Assembly: GCA_020026355.1 (NCBI GenBank) | Contig: JAHHQP010000039.1 | Location: forward strand, 1-17,357 | Reading direction: 5' to 3' | Length of the DNA: 17,357 nt | Source: Bacteroidales bacterium | GTDB taxonomy: Bacteria; Bacteroidota; Bacteroidia; Bacteroidales; UBA932 | Part shown: piece after piece, positions 5,886 through 13,377 of the stretch | Layout of the letters: each line of letters begins with the position of its first letter | Position numbering within the stretch: position 1 is the first letter of the stretch | Made by a program: the position numbers and the translations under genes | The notes under the pieces: model-generated | Told to the model about the DNA's origin: nothing | What the model saw: the letters and a program-made list of their open reading frames with translations, nothing else | Databases searched by the model: none

Positions 5886-6831
5886 GGTTCTTCACGAAGA
5901 TATCGAGCTGCGGGAACGGGAAGTTGATCCCTCGTTTCGGCAGCTCGTTGTATATAGCCTCATTCACATTGAAATAGAGGTCCCAATAGTCGCTGCCTTT
6001 CACCCAGGCTCTTATATAATAGTTCACGCTGCTTGCAGCCAGTTCACCCAGGAAGACCTGAGGATCTGCCGGTGCCCCTTTCTCGACGGTCACGATTTGC
6101 TTGTCGTATTTCTTCAGGATGTCCAGGAAAGCTTTTCTGGTCTCTTCTGAAGAAGAACCGTATTCCACACCGACGGTCCATTGGATCCTGCGCAGCTTGT
6201 TCTGTGAGTAATTGTCGATGATGCCGTTGGAAAGAGAGCCGTTCGGGATCATGATGCTCTTGTTGTCCGGAGTCAGCAGTTTCGTGTTGAAGATGGTGAC
6301 GGACTGTACCGTACCGCTGAATCCTTGAGCTTCGATGAAATCACCGGCTTTGAACGGTTTGAAGACCAGAAGCATGATGCCGCCGGCGAAATTCTGTACT
6401 GTTCCGCTCAATGCCATACCGATTGCCATACCTCCAGCGGCAAGCAGTGCAGCGATCGAGGTGGTGTTGATGCCTAAGGTACTGACAGCGATAAGGATCA
6501 GGAAGATGGTACAGGTGATGCTCACGATGCTCTGTACAAAGGAAACGATGGCCGCATCGGTTCTCCGTTTCTCGAAAACTTTCAAGAGCAGTGTCTTGAT
6601 TTTCTTGATCAGCCACATTCCGATGATATAGATCGCGAAGGCGGCAAGGAGTTTCAGGCCGAAGGTGATCGCTTTGTCCAGCAGGTCGCTCAGCAGCTGG
6701 TCTGCCGGTGTTTCCGTGATGGTGGTGATCACTTCTTTTGCAGTTCCCAGCACGGTCGTGTCGGTGACTGCGGTGTTTGATGCTGTATCGACAGTATCAG
6801 TGACCGTTTTTACATTCAGTAAATCTAACAT
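5869..6831 (-). CDS. Small-conductance mechanosensitive channel (MscS family)
   Basis: Inner-membrane tension-gated channel that releases solutes on hypo-osmotic shock. The 320-aa protein has a polar N-terminus, hydrophobic helices at about 56-75, 97-120 and 124-157, and then a soluble beta and alpha/beta domain. The third helix is the Ala/Gly-rich pore helix, containing AAGGMAIGMALSGTVQNFAG (131-150), and is followed by the VFKPFKAGDFIEA signature (156-168) and MIPNGSL (194-200). The first 45 residues are rich in Thr, Asp and Val (repeated TDT), an extension of unknown role that is not a clear signal peptide. The gene starts 11 nt after the stop of the upstream exchanger gene and lies at the 3' end of the rlmD-exchanger-mscS unit. 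Confidence 0.93.
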   Translation of the reverse strand: MLDLLNVKTVTDTVDTASNTAVTDTTVLGTAKEVITTITETPADQLLSDLLDKAITFGLKLLAAFAIYIIGMWLIKKIKTLLLKVFEKRRTDAAIVSFVQSIVSITCTIFLILIAVSTLGINTTSIAALLAAGGMAIGMALSGTVQNFAGGIMLLVFKPFKAGDFIEAQGFSGTVQSVTIFNTKLLTPDNKSIMIPNGSLSNGIIDNYSQNKLRRIQWTVGVEYGSSSEETRKAFLDILKKYDKQIVTVEKGAPADPQVFLGELAASSVNYYIRAWVKGSDYWDLYFNVNEAIYNELPKRGINFPFPQLDIFVKNQKGIN

Positions 6832-6842
6832 TTAGTTCTGTT

Positions 6843-7817
6843 TTAAATATTTATGATGAGATAAGACATGTAGATGACTTCCATCGAGACCAGGATGGCT
6901 CCTTCCATGCGGTCCAGTTGTCTTTTCCTGAATGTGAAAGCGCTGATCAGGATGAAGATCGAGCAGAGCAGAAGGGCTGACAGGTCAATGAGGCTCATGC
7001 CCGCGAAGGACAATGGATGGATCAATGAGGCTCCGCCGAGGATGAGCAGGATGTTCGAGATGTTCGAACCGAGAATGTTACCCAGAGCCAGCTGTCCTTT
7101 CTTCTTCAGTGCCGCGACGATGCAGGTCGCCAGTTCCGGCAGTGAGGTGCCTCCGGCCAGTATGGTGATGCCGATGAATTTTTCGCTGAGATGGTACATC
7201 CTGGCAATTCCTTCTGCGGAGTGCACGAACATCTTGCCGCCGAAGATCAGGCCTGCAAGACCGCCGATGACCATGAGGATGGACAGGATGGCGCCATATT
7301 CTTTTGTCTCGTTCCCTTCTTCCTCGATATCAGGATTATCCTTCTTGATGGTGATGTAGAGGTAGCAGATGAAGAGCAGCAGCAGGATTGCACCGTCGAT
7401 CCGGCTGAGCCGGTCACCGAGTCCTGCGCCGAAAAGAGTCTGGTTCATGCCCAGCAGGATGAGCAGGACGGTCACGAAGATGTTCATCGGGATATCTCTG
7501 CGGATGTTGCTTTTCGTGATGATCATCGGTGAAATCATGGCTGTGACGCCCAGGATGAGCATGGTATTGAAGATGTTCGAGCCGATGATGTTGCCGACGG
7601 CCATGTCAGCTTTTCCCTGCAGGGAAGAGATGAAACTGACGACCATTTCCGGAGTCGATGTTCCGATGCCGACGATCGTCATGCCGATGACGAATTCACT
7701 GATGCCGAGTTTACGGGCAAGGCTCGATGAGCCGTCCACGAGCCAGTCGGCTCCGAAGAGGATCAGGAGCAGACCTGCTGCAAGGATCAGCAGGAGACGT
7801 GCTAATTCAAGTTCCAT
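6843..7817 (-). CDS. Calcium/sodium antiporter, CaCA family (YrbG-like), copy 1
   Basis: A 324-aa membrane protein of about ten helices, predicted to exchange Na+ or H+ for Ca2+ across the inner membrane. Both alpha repeats that form the ion site are intact: GIGTSTPE (50-57) with GNIIGSNIFN (75-84), and GGTSLPE (222-228) with GNILGSNISN (246-255). An acidic cytoplasmic loop (about 158-172, DNPDIEEEGNE) separates the halves. It starts 3 nt after the rlmD stop and is followed after 11 nt by mscS, so these are almost certainly one transcript. A paralogue lies at 11059-12006 in the neighbouring unit. Ion specificity cannot be read from sequence alone. Confidence 0.93.
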   Translation of the reverse strand: MELELARLLLILAAGLLLILFGADWLVDGSSSLARKLGISEFVIGMTIVGIGTSTPEMVVSFISSLQGKADMAVGNIIGSNIFNTMLILGVTAMISPMIITKSNIRRDIPMNIFVTVLLILLGMNQTLFGAGLGDRLSRIDGAILLLLFICYLYITIKKDNPDIEEEGNETKEYGAILSILMVIGGLAGLIFGGKMFVHSAEGIARMYHLSEKFIGITILAGGTSLPELATCIVAALKKKGQLALGNILGSNISNILLILGGASLIHPLSFAGMSLIDLSALLLCSIFILISAFTFRKRQLDRMEGAILVSMEVIYMSYLIINI

Positions 7818-7820
7818 AGT

Positions 7821-9227
7821 CTATCTTCTTTTCAAAGCAACTACATTTTCTACATGGTGGGTATGCGGGAACATGTCCACCGGACGTACTGCCGTGATCA
7901 TGTAGTCCTGGCAGAGGATTTCCAGATCTCTGGCCTGAGAGGCAGGATTGCAGCTGACATAGACCATACGGTCCGGAGCCGCGTTCAGGATCACTTTCGC
8001 GACATCCGGGTGGATGCCGGCTCTCGGCGGATCCAGAATGATGACATCCGGATGTCCGTGCCGCTGCACGAATTCATCGGTCAGGATGTCTTTCATGTCT
8101 CCGGCATAGAAGTCGCAGTTCGTGATCTTGTTGCCTGCCGCGTTGATCTTCGCATCCTCGATCGCTTCCGGTACGTATTCGATGCCGATGACCTTGGCGG
8201 CTTTTCCGGATACGAACTGTGCGATCGTACCGGTACCGGTATAGAGGTCATAGACAGTTTCGTTGCCGGTCAGAGCCGCATATTCACGGGCGACGCTGTA
8301 CAGCTTATAAGCCTGTTTCGTATTGGTCTGGTAGAAGGATTTAGGTCCGATCTTGAATTTCAGGCCTTCCATGGTCTCGTAGATGGCCTCATCGCCTCTG
8401 TACAGGATACATTCCTGGTCAGCGATGGAATCATTGGCCTTACCGTTGATCACATAATAGAGGGAGGTGATCTGTGGAAATTCTGCGGCGACGGCATCCA
8501 GGAGAGCGGTCCTGGCTTCAGCGTCCTCATGGTAGAAGCAGAGGATGAGCATCACGTTTCCTTCCTGTGTGGTCCTGATGATCATGTTGCGGAGGAAGCC
8601 GACGTGATCGCGGATGTTGAAGAAGGTCAGACTGTGATCCAACGCATAGTTCTTGATGAAGAGACGGATCTGGTTTGACGGCTCGGCCTGGAGCCAGCAT
8701 TTCCTGATGTCCAGGACTTTGTCGAAGAAACGGCCGACATGGAAACCGAGCCCGAGTTTTTCTTTGTCAGAAAGGGTTTCCGCATCCTCGTCGTCAAGGA
8801 TCCAGCGACGCTGGGAGAAGGTGAACTCCAGCTTGTTGCGGTAGAAGGTCGTCTCGTCAGAAGGGACGATCGGTGTGATTTCCGGAATGTCCAGATGACC
8901 GATGCGGACAAGCTGGTCCCAGACCTGCTGCTGTTTGGCCTTCAGCTGCATCTCGTAAGGGAGCGGCTGCCATTTGCAACCGCCGCAGATTCCGAAGTGG
9001 CTGCAGAAAGGTTCCAGGCGGTGTTCTGAAGGTTTCACGATCCTGAGGATGTAGCCTTCCATATAGTTCTTCTTCTTTTTCGTCACTTTGATATCGACGA
9101 TGTCACCTGGTACGGCGAACTGGACGAATACTACGGCTCCATCCACTTTCGCGATCGCCTTTCCTTCAGCGGCGACATCGGTGATCTCGATGTTCTCGAG
9201 AATGATCTCTTGTTTCTTCTTTCCCAT
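7821..9227 (-). CDS. rlmD: 23S rRNA (uracil-5-)-methyltransferase, RlmD/RumA family
   Basis: SAM-dependent methyltransferase that forms 5-methyluridine in RNA. The 468 aa hold an N-terminal TRAM RNA-binding domain (about 5-63), cysteines for a 4Fe-4S cluster (Cys75, Cys81, Cys84 in CSHFGICGGC, plus Cys177), the SAM-binding motif YDLYTGTGTIAQ (326-337), LDPPRAG (398-404), the catalytic nucleophile Cys426 in YVSCNP, and a C-terminal HHVE with Glu460 as the likely general base. All catalytic residues are present. Family members modify 23S U1939 (RlmD), 23S U747 (RlmC) or both (RlmCD of Gram-positives), so the exact target is inferred. It is the first gene of a minus-strand unit, preceded by a terminator hairpin that merges with a possible promoter. 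The N-terminal MGKKKQE and short A/T leader suit the start chosen. Confidence 0.92.
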   Translation of the reverse strand: MGKKKQEIILENIEITDVAAEGKAIAKVDGAVVFVQFAVPGDIVDIKVTKKKKNYMEGYILRIVKPSEHRLEPFCSHFGICGGCKWQPLPYEMQLKAKQQQVWDQLVRIGHLDIPEITPIVPSDETTFYRNKLEFTFSQRRWILDDEDAETLSDKEKLGLGFHVGRFFDKVLDIRKCWLQAEPSNQIRLFIKNYALDHSLTFFNIRDHVGFLRNMIIRTTQEGNVMLILCFYHEDAEARTALLDAVAAEFPQITSLYYVINGKANDSIADQECILYRGDEAIYETMEGLKFKIGPKSFYQTNTKQAYKLYSVAREYAALTGNETVYDLYTGTGTIAQFVSGKAAKVIGIEYVPEAIEDAKINAAGNKITNCDFYAGDMKDILTDEFVQRHGHPDVIILDPPRAGIHPDVAKVILNAAPDRMVYVSCNPASQARDLEILCQDYMITAVRPVDMFPHTHHVENVVALKRR

Positions 9228-9237
9228 AAATAGCTAT

Positions 9238-9279
9238 AAAAAATTTGCAGTTCCGGTCCAGGCGGACCGAAACTGCAAA
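9238..9279 (-). terminator. Intrinsic terminator after the Na/Pi cotransporter gene
   Basis: Read on the minus strand, arms 9264-9279 and 9244-9259 form a 16-bp stem around a 4-nt loop (9260-9263), followed directly by six T (9238-9243). The single imperfect position is a G-U pair in minus-strand RNA but an A-C mismatch in plus-strand RNA, showing that the structure serves the minus strand. It lies 44 nt after the Na/Pi cotransporter stop and ends about 10 nt before the rlmD ATG. Confidence 0.85.
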
Positions 9280-9283
9280 AGTA
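9276..9283 (-). promoter_or_regulatory. Possible -7 element of the rlmD unit, touching the terminator stem
   Basis: The minus strand reads TACTTTTGC, a good TAnnTTTG match, with its last four bases forming the first bases of the terminator stem. No good -33 element is seen 19-20 nt upstream. If used, transcription would start within the hairpin about 40-45 nt before the rlmD ATG. Confidence 0.4.
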
Positions 9284-9323
9284 CAAAAAATTCTCCGATT
9301 TGTCCTTGGACAGCGGATTGAAT

Positions 9324-11024
9324 TCAAGCTTTTTCCATGATGAGATCCTGAGATATGTTGATCATGTAGTCTCCCATCTTCTCGAACTCGGAGATCACGT
9401 CCATGAAATAGACGGTTGAATGGTAATCCGACTGTTTCGATTCCAGGGCCAGGATCACTTCATCACGCAGGAAGTTGCGGGTGTTGTTGATCTTTTCCTC
9501 GATCGAATAGGCATTGCTGATTTCAGTCAGGGTGCCTTCCTCTGCTTTTCTCAGGTTGCAGAGCATGACTTCGTAGCACTGGTCGACCAGGTCGGCCATT
9601 TCATGGAGCTTGTTGAGCGCAGAAGCCTCGAACCGCTGATTGTGATTGTTCTTGCGACTGAGGATGCGGCTGATGCTTTCTCCGGAATCTCCCAGAGACT
9701 CCAGCTCACCGATGATCCGGTACAGGGCCTTGATCCTTCCTCTGGTGGATTCACTGATCTCTGCGGCAGGGATCGCGTTCAGGTAGTTGGCGATTTCCTG
9801 CTCGATCCGGTCAGAGATTTCCTCATACTGGACCAGTTTCTTCCGGTACTTTTCGAATTCTTCCGATTTGCCGGCCTGGATGGCCTTGATCGCATAGCCG
9901 AGGCCTTTACGGGAGATTTCCGCAAAATGGATCGTTTCCTTGATAGCGGCTTCGGTCGCGATTTCTGCCGTAGCGATCGGTCCGGCCTCGATGTACTGGA
10001 GACGGTATTCGTCTTCCTCCTTGTTCTTCTTCTCCTTCACGATCTTCGATACCAGTTTCACGATCTGTTTCGTGAAACCGATGAGAATGATGGTGTTGAA
10101 GACATTGAAGAGCGTGTGGAGCATGGAGATTCCGTAGAGGGTGGATGTGCCTCCAGCATCTGCCATGTTCGGGTCAGGCAGACCGAAAAGCTCGATGATC
10201 CTGCCGACCAGAGCCAGGAACGGATGGAAGAGGATCACAGCCCAGATGACACCGAAGACATTGAAGACCGTATGAGCCATCGCTGCACGTTTCGCTGCCG
10301 TATTACCGACTGATGCCGCGATGTTGGCGGTGATTGTGGTTCCGATGTTTTCACCCAATACCATGGCAGCGGCCATTTCGAACGGGATCCATTGCAGGTT
10401 CACCATGATGAGAGTGAGCGCCATGGTCGCGCTGGAGGACTGGAGCACCAGGGTCAGCAGGGTTCCGAAGACCAGGAAGATCAGTACGGACCAGAATCCG
10501 TAATCTGTCCATTGACGGATGAATTCCAGCACTTCCGGAGTCTGGTTCAGATCCGGAACAGATTCTTTCATGAGGGAAAGACCGAGGAAGAGCAGGGAGA
10601 AGCCGACGATCAGTTCACCGATATTCTTCCGGCGTTCTTTCGAGGAAATGGAGAGGAGGAAACCTGCAGCCATCAACGGAACGGCGAAGAGGGAGATGTC
10701 AGCCTTGAAGCCCAACCAGGCGATGAGCCAGGCGGTGACGGTCGTACCGATGTTCGCGCCCATGATCACTCCTACAGCCTGTACCAAGGTCAGGAGGCCG
10801 GCGTTCACGAAGCTGACGACCATGACGGTCGTCGCGCTGGAGGACTGGATGATGGAAGTGATGCCCAAACCGGTCATCACGCGCTTGAACGGATTGGAAG
10901 TCATGGCTCCGAGGAAGGAGCGCATCTTGTCTCCGGCCGCTTTCTGGAGTCCGGAGCTCATCTGATTCATGCCGTAGAGGAACATTCCTAAGGCACCGAT
11001 CAATGTTAGAATCTGTAACAGCAT
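9324..11024 (-). CDS. Na+/phosphate cotransporter with C-terminal PhoU-like domain (NptA/YjbB type)
   Basis: A 566-aa inner-membrane protein predicted to couple Na+ and phosphate movement. The family's inverted repeats are intact: QSSSATT (60-66) with GANIGTT (89-95), and QSSSATM (195-201) with GENIGTT (224-230). About eight hydrophobic helices occupy residues 1-325. A charged linker (KEKKNKEEDEY, about 330-340) leads to a helical PhoU-like region (about 355-560). Import and export members both exist, and YjbB-type proteins are associated with phosphate efflux, so the direction is unresolved. It starts 34 nt after the CaCA copy 2 stop, with no visible promoter between them, and a strong terminator follows it. 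It is therefore the last gene of the membrane protein-CaCA-Na/Pi unit. Confidence 0.92.
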   Translation of the reverse strand: MLLQILTLIGALGMFLYGMNQMSSGLQKAAGDKMRSFLGAMTSNPFKRVMTGLGITSIIQSSSATTVMVVSFVNAGLLTLVQAVGVIMGANIGTTVTAWLIAWLGFKADISLFAVPLMAAGFLLSISSKERRKNIGELIVGFSLLFLGLSLMKESVPDLNQTPEVLEFIRQWTDYGFWSVLIFLVFGTLLTLVLQSSSATMALTLIMVNLQWIPFEMAAAMVLGENIGTTITANIAASVGNTAAKRAAMAHTVFNVFGVIWAVILFHPFLALVGRIIELFGLPDPNMADAGGTSTLYGISMLHTLFNVFNTIILIGFTKQIVKLVSKIVKEKKNKEEDEYRLQYIEAGPIATAEIATEAAIKETIHFAEISRKGLGYAIKAIQAGKSEEFEKYRKKLVQYEEISDRIEQEIANYLNAIPAAEISESTRGRIKALYRIIGELESLGDSGESISRILSRKNNHNQRFEASALNKLHEMADLVDQCYEVMLCNLRKAEEGTLTEISNAYSIEEKINNTRNFLRDEVILALESKQSDYHSTVYFMDVISEFEKMGDYMINISQDLIMEKA

Positions 11025-11058
11025 AATTTATTTTTATCGTTTCTGTCTATGATGGATG

Positions 11059-12006
11059 TCATTTCGTGACAAGGTAGAAATTATAGGCGATGAAGCACAT
11101 GAACATGGTCAGTCCGGCAAACCTGCTGATCTTTCCGCGCAAACCCGCGATGAAGGTCAGCACGACTGCGCCGGTCATCACCAGGTAGTCGACCAGGTTG
11201 ATGTCTGCTGAAGTCAGGATCGTGATCTGTGAACTGAGTCCGAGGATCAGGGTCAGGTTGAAGATGTTCGAACCGATGATGTTACCCAGTGCCAGGGCCG
11301 TGTTCTTCTTGAGGGCGGCCGTGATGGAAGCGGCCAGTTCCGGCAAGGAGGTACCGCAGGCGATGAGCGTGACGGAGATCAGTGCATCATTGACGCCCCA
11401 GGATTCGGCGATCTTGATCGCATCGTCCACGAAGAGGTCGCAGCCGAAGATCAGGACTCCCAGTCCGATGATGACCTTGACGATGGACAAAGCCAATGGA
11501 CGGGCGGGCGCAGGGGTTTCCTGCTGGCAGTCTTCAGCCGGTGCCGCTTTTCTCTGAGTGAAGAAAGAGTGCCAGATGAAGAGTCCGAACAGGACGAGCA
11601 GCACGAGGCCGTCCCATCTGTCGATGGTCGGGGTACTTCCGTCGAAGAAGTTCACTGCAATCAGGGTGGTCAGGAGGGAGATGCCGAAGCAGAGCGGGAT
11701 GTCGAACTTCAGGTTTTCCTTATTGACGCTGATCGGGAAGAAAAGTGCAGTCAGGCCCAGAATACCCAGAATATTGAAGATGTTCGATCCGACGACGTTT
11801 CCTATCGCGATGTCCGCATTCCCCTCGAAAGCTCCCATGGAACTGACTATGAGTTCAGGCATGGAGGTGCCGACACCGATGATGGCGGCACCTATGACGA
11901 AATCCGATACCTTGAATTTCCTGGCGATTTCCACAGAACCGTCGACCAGCGCGTTCGCTCCGATGACGATGGCGGCCAGGGCCAGGATGAGGATAAGGTA
12001 ATTCAT
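11059..12006 (-). CDS. Calcium/sodium antiporter, CaCA family (YrbG-like), copy 2
   Basis: A 315-aa paralogue of the exchanger at 6843-7817. Its alpha repeats are GVGTSMPE (44-51) with GNVVGSNIFN (69-78), and CGTSLPE (217-223) with GNIIGSNIFN (241-250). The halves are joined by a loop (about 150-170) rich in Ala, Pro, Gln and Glu, unlike the acidic loop of copy 1. Differences such as Met for Thr after GTS in repeat 1, Cys for Gly before GTS in repeat 2, and Phe for Ser in SNIFN could reflect different ion preference, but that is inference. It lies 9 nt after the upstream membrane-protein gene and 34 nt before the Na/Pi gene, so the three are likely co-transcribed. Confidence 0.92.
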   Translation of the reverse strand: MNYLILILALAAIVIGANALVDGSVEIARKFKVSDFVIGAAIIGVGTSMPELIVSSMGAFEGNADIAIGNVVGSNIFNILGILGLTALFFPISVNKENLKFDIPLCFGISLLTTLIAVNFFDGSTPTIDRWDGLVLLVLFGLFIWHSFFTQRKAAPAEDCQQETPAPARPLALSIVKVIIGLGVLIFGCDLFVDDAIKIAESWGVNDALISVTLIACGTSLPELAASITAALKKNTALALGNIIGSNIFNLTLILGLSSQITILTSADINLVDYLVMTGAVVLTFIAGLRGKISRFAGLTMFMCFIAYNFYLVTK

Positions 12007-12015
12007 GTCTTCAGC

Positions 12016-12459
12016 TTAGGCAAGAAGTTTCTCCGTTTCCTTCAGTTCGAACGGCATCAGTTCCGAGCAAGCCTCATATTTATAAGGAATGTACTCGAAA
12101 AGCTGGATATAGACCTGCTGTTTCCCGTCTGTATAGACATCCATCCTCATGCCGTTTCCTTTGTCCTCTTCTTTCAGGTCAATGGAGTTGAAGTCTTTTT
12201 CTTTCAGCGCTTTGAGAAAAGGTTCTTTCTTGCTCTGCGCGAAATAGCGTTCTTTCTTGGAGAAGATGATGCCGGTTTCCGTCTCTTTCCACGCGCTTCT
12301 CATGGTCATGAAAAGGAGGATGCTGGTGAAGATGAGAACAGCTCCCAGTATATTGAGGGAAACGCCGCTCGGGGTAATGATGCAGACAATACCTGCGATG
12401 ATGAGTGATACGGAGATGATCCAGTCTTTTGCTGAACGTATTTTAGTGAATTTTTCCAT
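12016..12459 (-). CDS. Hypothetical protein with two N-terminal transmembrane helices
   Basis: A 147-aa protein of unknown function. A short basic N-terminus (MEKFTKIRSAKDW) precedes two hydrophobic segments at about 13-29 and 34-53, joined by a tight TPSG turn. A charged domain of about 90 residues follows, probably cytoplasmic, with KKERYFAQSKKEP and YIQLFEYIPYKYE. The frame stays open 34 codons further upstream to an ATG at 12561. That extension is polar and low in complexity, while the ATG at 12459 is preceded by an A-rich AAAGAACAAGAAA leader typical of this genome, so the shorter form is preferred. It lies 9 nt before the CaCA copy 2 gene and probably opens that transcription unit. No family is recognised. 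Confidence 0.7.
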   Translation of the reverse strand: MEKFTKIRSAKDWIISVSLIIAGIVCIITPSGVSLNILGAVLIFTSILLFMTMRSAWKETETGIIFSKKERYFAQSKKEPFLKALKEKDFNSIDLKEEDKGNGMRMDVYTDGKQQVYIQLFEYIPYKYEACSELMPFELKETEKLLA

Positions 12460-12629
12460 TTTTCTTGTTCTTTCGTGTCCTTGTCGGACGGTTTTCGGGC
12501 TTTGCCCTTGATTGATCGTTGTTGATTGGTAGAGCTGTCGCTCCATGTCGAAGAACGGCATCGTCCGTCGGAAGATGTCGGTACCGCTTCAGTTCTTTCG
12601 GAGACTGGAGCGATGGAAAAACGGAAAGG
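12460..12629. other. Intergenic segment with no supported gene
   Basis: This 170-bp gap lies between the small exported-protein gene and the two-helix membrane-protein gene, both on the minus strand. No TAnnTTTG element or terminator hairpin is evident, so read-through from the exported-protein gene is possible. Confidence 0.4.
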
Positions 12630-13043
12630 TCAGTTCCGGAGTTTCCGGAGTCTGATCAGATGATGGATGCTGGAATGGAGACCGGAGGGATGAAGCAGAA
12701 AAGCCCTGTCCGTGAAGTTTCCCGGTCTGATGACGGTCGATGCGCTCAAGGCATCTCCGAAGACGGCGTATCGGTTGAAGAGCTTTTTCTGGCTGAGGAT
12801 ACGTCCGTAGTTGGAAGACTGCTCATGGCGTCCGGTCAAAGCATTGCCGGAAACCGGAGCGAGCGCCTCATCATTGAATTGGTGGCTTTTGTCCTTCCCG
12901 TCATCGGGGAAGAGGAAATCTGTCTCTCCGGCAGCGGCGCAGAACTGCTCCTGGGCTGTCTGGAGAGCTGATCCTTCCTTCTGCTGCACCAGCAGGACTG
13001 CGCAGAACAAAAGACATAGGTATATGCATTTCTTCCAATTCAT
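12630..13043 (-). CDS. Small exported protein of unknown function
   Basis: A 137-aa reading frame beginning with a clear Sec signal peptide: MNWKK, a hydrophobic core CIYLCLLFCAVLLV, and likely cleavage near GSA-LQ at about residue 27. The mature part is polar, with two Cys (one in the signal core, one near residue 35) and a basic C-terminal tail HHLIRLRKLRN. Short signal-peptide proteins ending in such basic hydrophobic tails are frequent in Bacteroidota, but I cannot assign a family. The ATG at 13061 adds six residues; the start at 13043 is preferred because a -7-like TATTTTTGC overlaps the codons between them. An opposite-strand frame (12519-12971) is treated as a shadow because it lacks a signal or domain. 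It diverges from the trpB leader promoter. Confidence 0.62.
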   Translation of the reverse strand: MNWKKCIYLCLLFCAVLLVQQKEGSALQTAQEQFCAAAGETDFLFPDDGKDKSHQFNDEALAPVSGNALTGRHEQSSNYGRILSQKKLFNRYAVFGDALSASTVIRPGNFTDRAFLLHPSGLHSSIHHLIRLRKLRN

Positions 13044-13048
13044 GGGAG

Positions 13049-13056
13049 CAAAAATA
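13049..13056 (-). promoter_or_regulatory. Possible -7 element of the small exported-protein gene
   Basis: The minus strand reads TATTTTTGC, a TAnnTTTG match, ending 5 nt before the ATG at 13043. The -33 region is only a T-rich run. If used, the transcript would be nearly leaderless. Confidence 0.35.
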
Positions 13057-13093
13057 ATCATAATCTCGGATTTACGAAAAAAATCTGCATCTC

Positions 13094-13124
13094 TTGTTTT
13101 TTCAATTCCGCTTTTCTAACTTTG
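13094..13124 (+). promoter_or_regulatory. Consensus promoter of the trpB leader
   Basis: TTG (13094-13096), a 20-nt spacer and TAACTTTG (13117-13124) match the Bacteroidota promoter at both elements. Transcription should start near 13130, about 24 nt before the leader-peptide ATG and 230-250 nt before trpB. Confidence 0.75.
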
Positions 13125-13153
13125 TAAGGATCTGAGAAAAATACTGGAACGAA

Positions 13154-13213
13154 ATGATGAATTTCATGCTTGATACTTGCTGGTGGCGCTTCTTATCACT
13201 CCGAGAGTCGTAA
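13154..13213 (+). CDS. trp leader peptide (tandem Trp codons)
   Basis: A 19-codon frame encoding MMNFMLDTCWWRFLSLRES and ending in TAA. In-frame ATGs lie at 13154, 13157 and 13166, so the peptide is 15-19 residues long. The two TGG codons (Trp10-Trp11) are adjacent and centrally placed, as in classical trp leader peptides, where slow decoding under Trp starvation stalls the ribosome. A weak GGAA lies 4 nt before the first ATG. The frame is too short for routine gene calling; support comes from the Trp pair, its position between a consensus promoter and an intrinsic terminator, and the downstream gene being trpB. Confidence 0.75.
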   Translation: MMNFMLDTCWWRFLSLRES

Positions 13214-13271
13214 GAGGTCTGACAGCTGTGTTCAAGTAAGAAGCAAGAAATCAAATAGAATAGAAAGCTTG

Positions 13272-13310
13272 ATTGAGGTCAACCGCGCTGCGGCTGACCT
13301 CAATTTTCTT
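13272..13310 (+). terminator. Attenuator terminator upstream of trpB
   Basis: ATTGAGGTCA (13272-13281) pairs perfectly with TGACCTCAAT (13295-13304). After one A-C mismatch, CCGC (13283-13286) pairs with GCGG (13290-13293) around the loop GCT. The 3' arm runs into TTTTCTTT. It lies about 60 nt after the leader-peptide stop and 44-68 nt before the trpB start, so it would stop transcription before trpB. Confidence 0.88.
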
Positions 13311-13377
13311 TATTCCCATCCCTCAGTATCGGGAACTCAAGCGGAAATGGAGTATGAATTTAAATAAAACAGAAATC

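Larger units (their letters stand above)
13125..13353 (+). promoter_or_regulatory. Tryptophan attenuator leader upstream of trpB
   Basis: The untranslated leader has all parts of a ribosome-mediated attenuator: a promoter, a short reading frame with two adjacent Trp codons (13181-13186), competing RNA pairings and an intrinsic terminator (13272-13310) before trpB. An 8-bp stem GCUUCUUA/UAAGAAGC (13188-13195 with 13237-13244) begins one nucleotide after the Trp codons. GAGGUC at 13214-13219, directly after the leader stop codon, repeats the terminator's 5' arm (13275-13280) and can pair with its 3' arm (GACCUC, 13296-13301). A ribosome terminating at 13211-13213 would cover this copy and let the terminator form. 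A ribosome stalled on Trp would leave it free to compete. The pairings were found by eye, not by folding software. Confidence 0.8.

Noticed and set aside
12519..12971. 150-codon plus-strand frame opposite the small exported protein
   Set aside because: No signal peptide, domain or promoter; the minus-strand frame has a clear signal peptide, so this is treated as a shadow.
13170..13367. 65-codon frame overlapping the trp leader
   Set aside because: It starts from a non-ATG codon, runs through the terminator hairpin and has no recognisable features; the overlapping TGG-TGG leader frame explains the region better.
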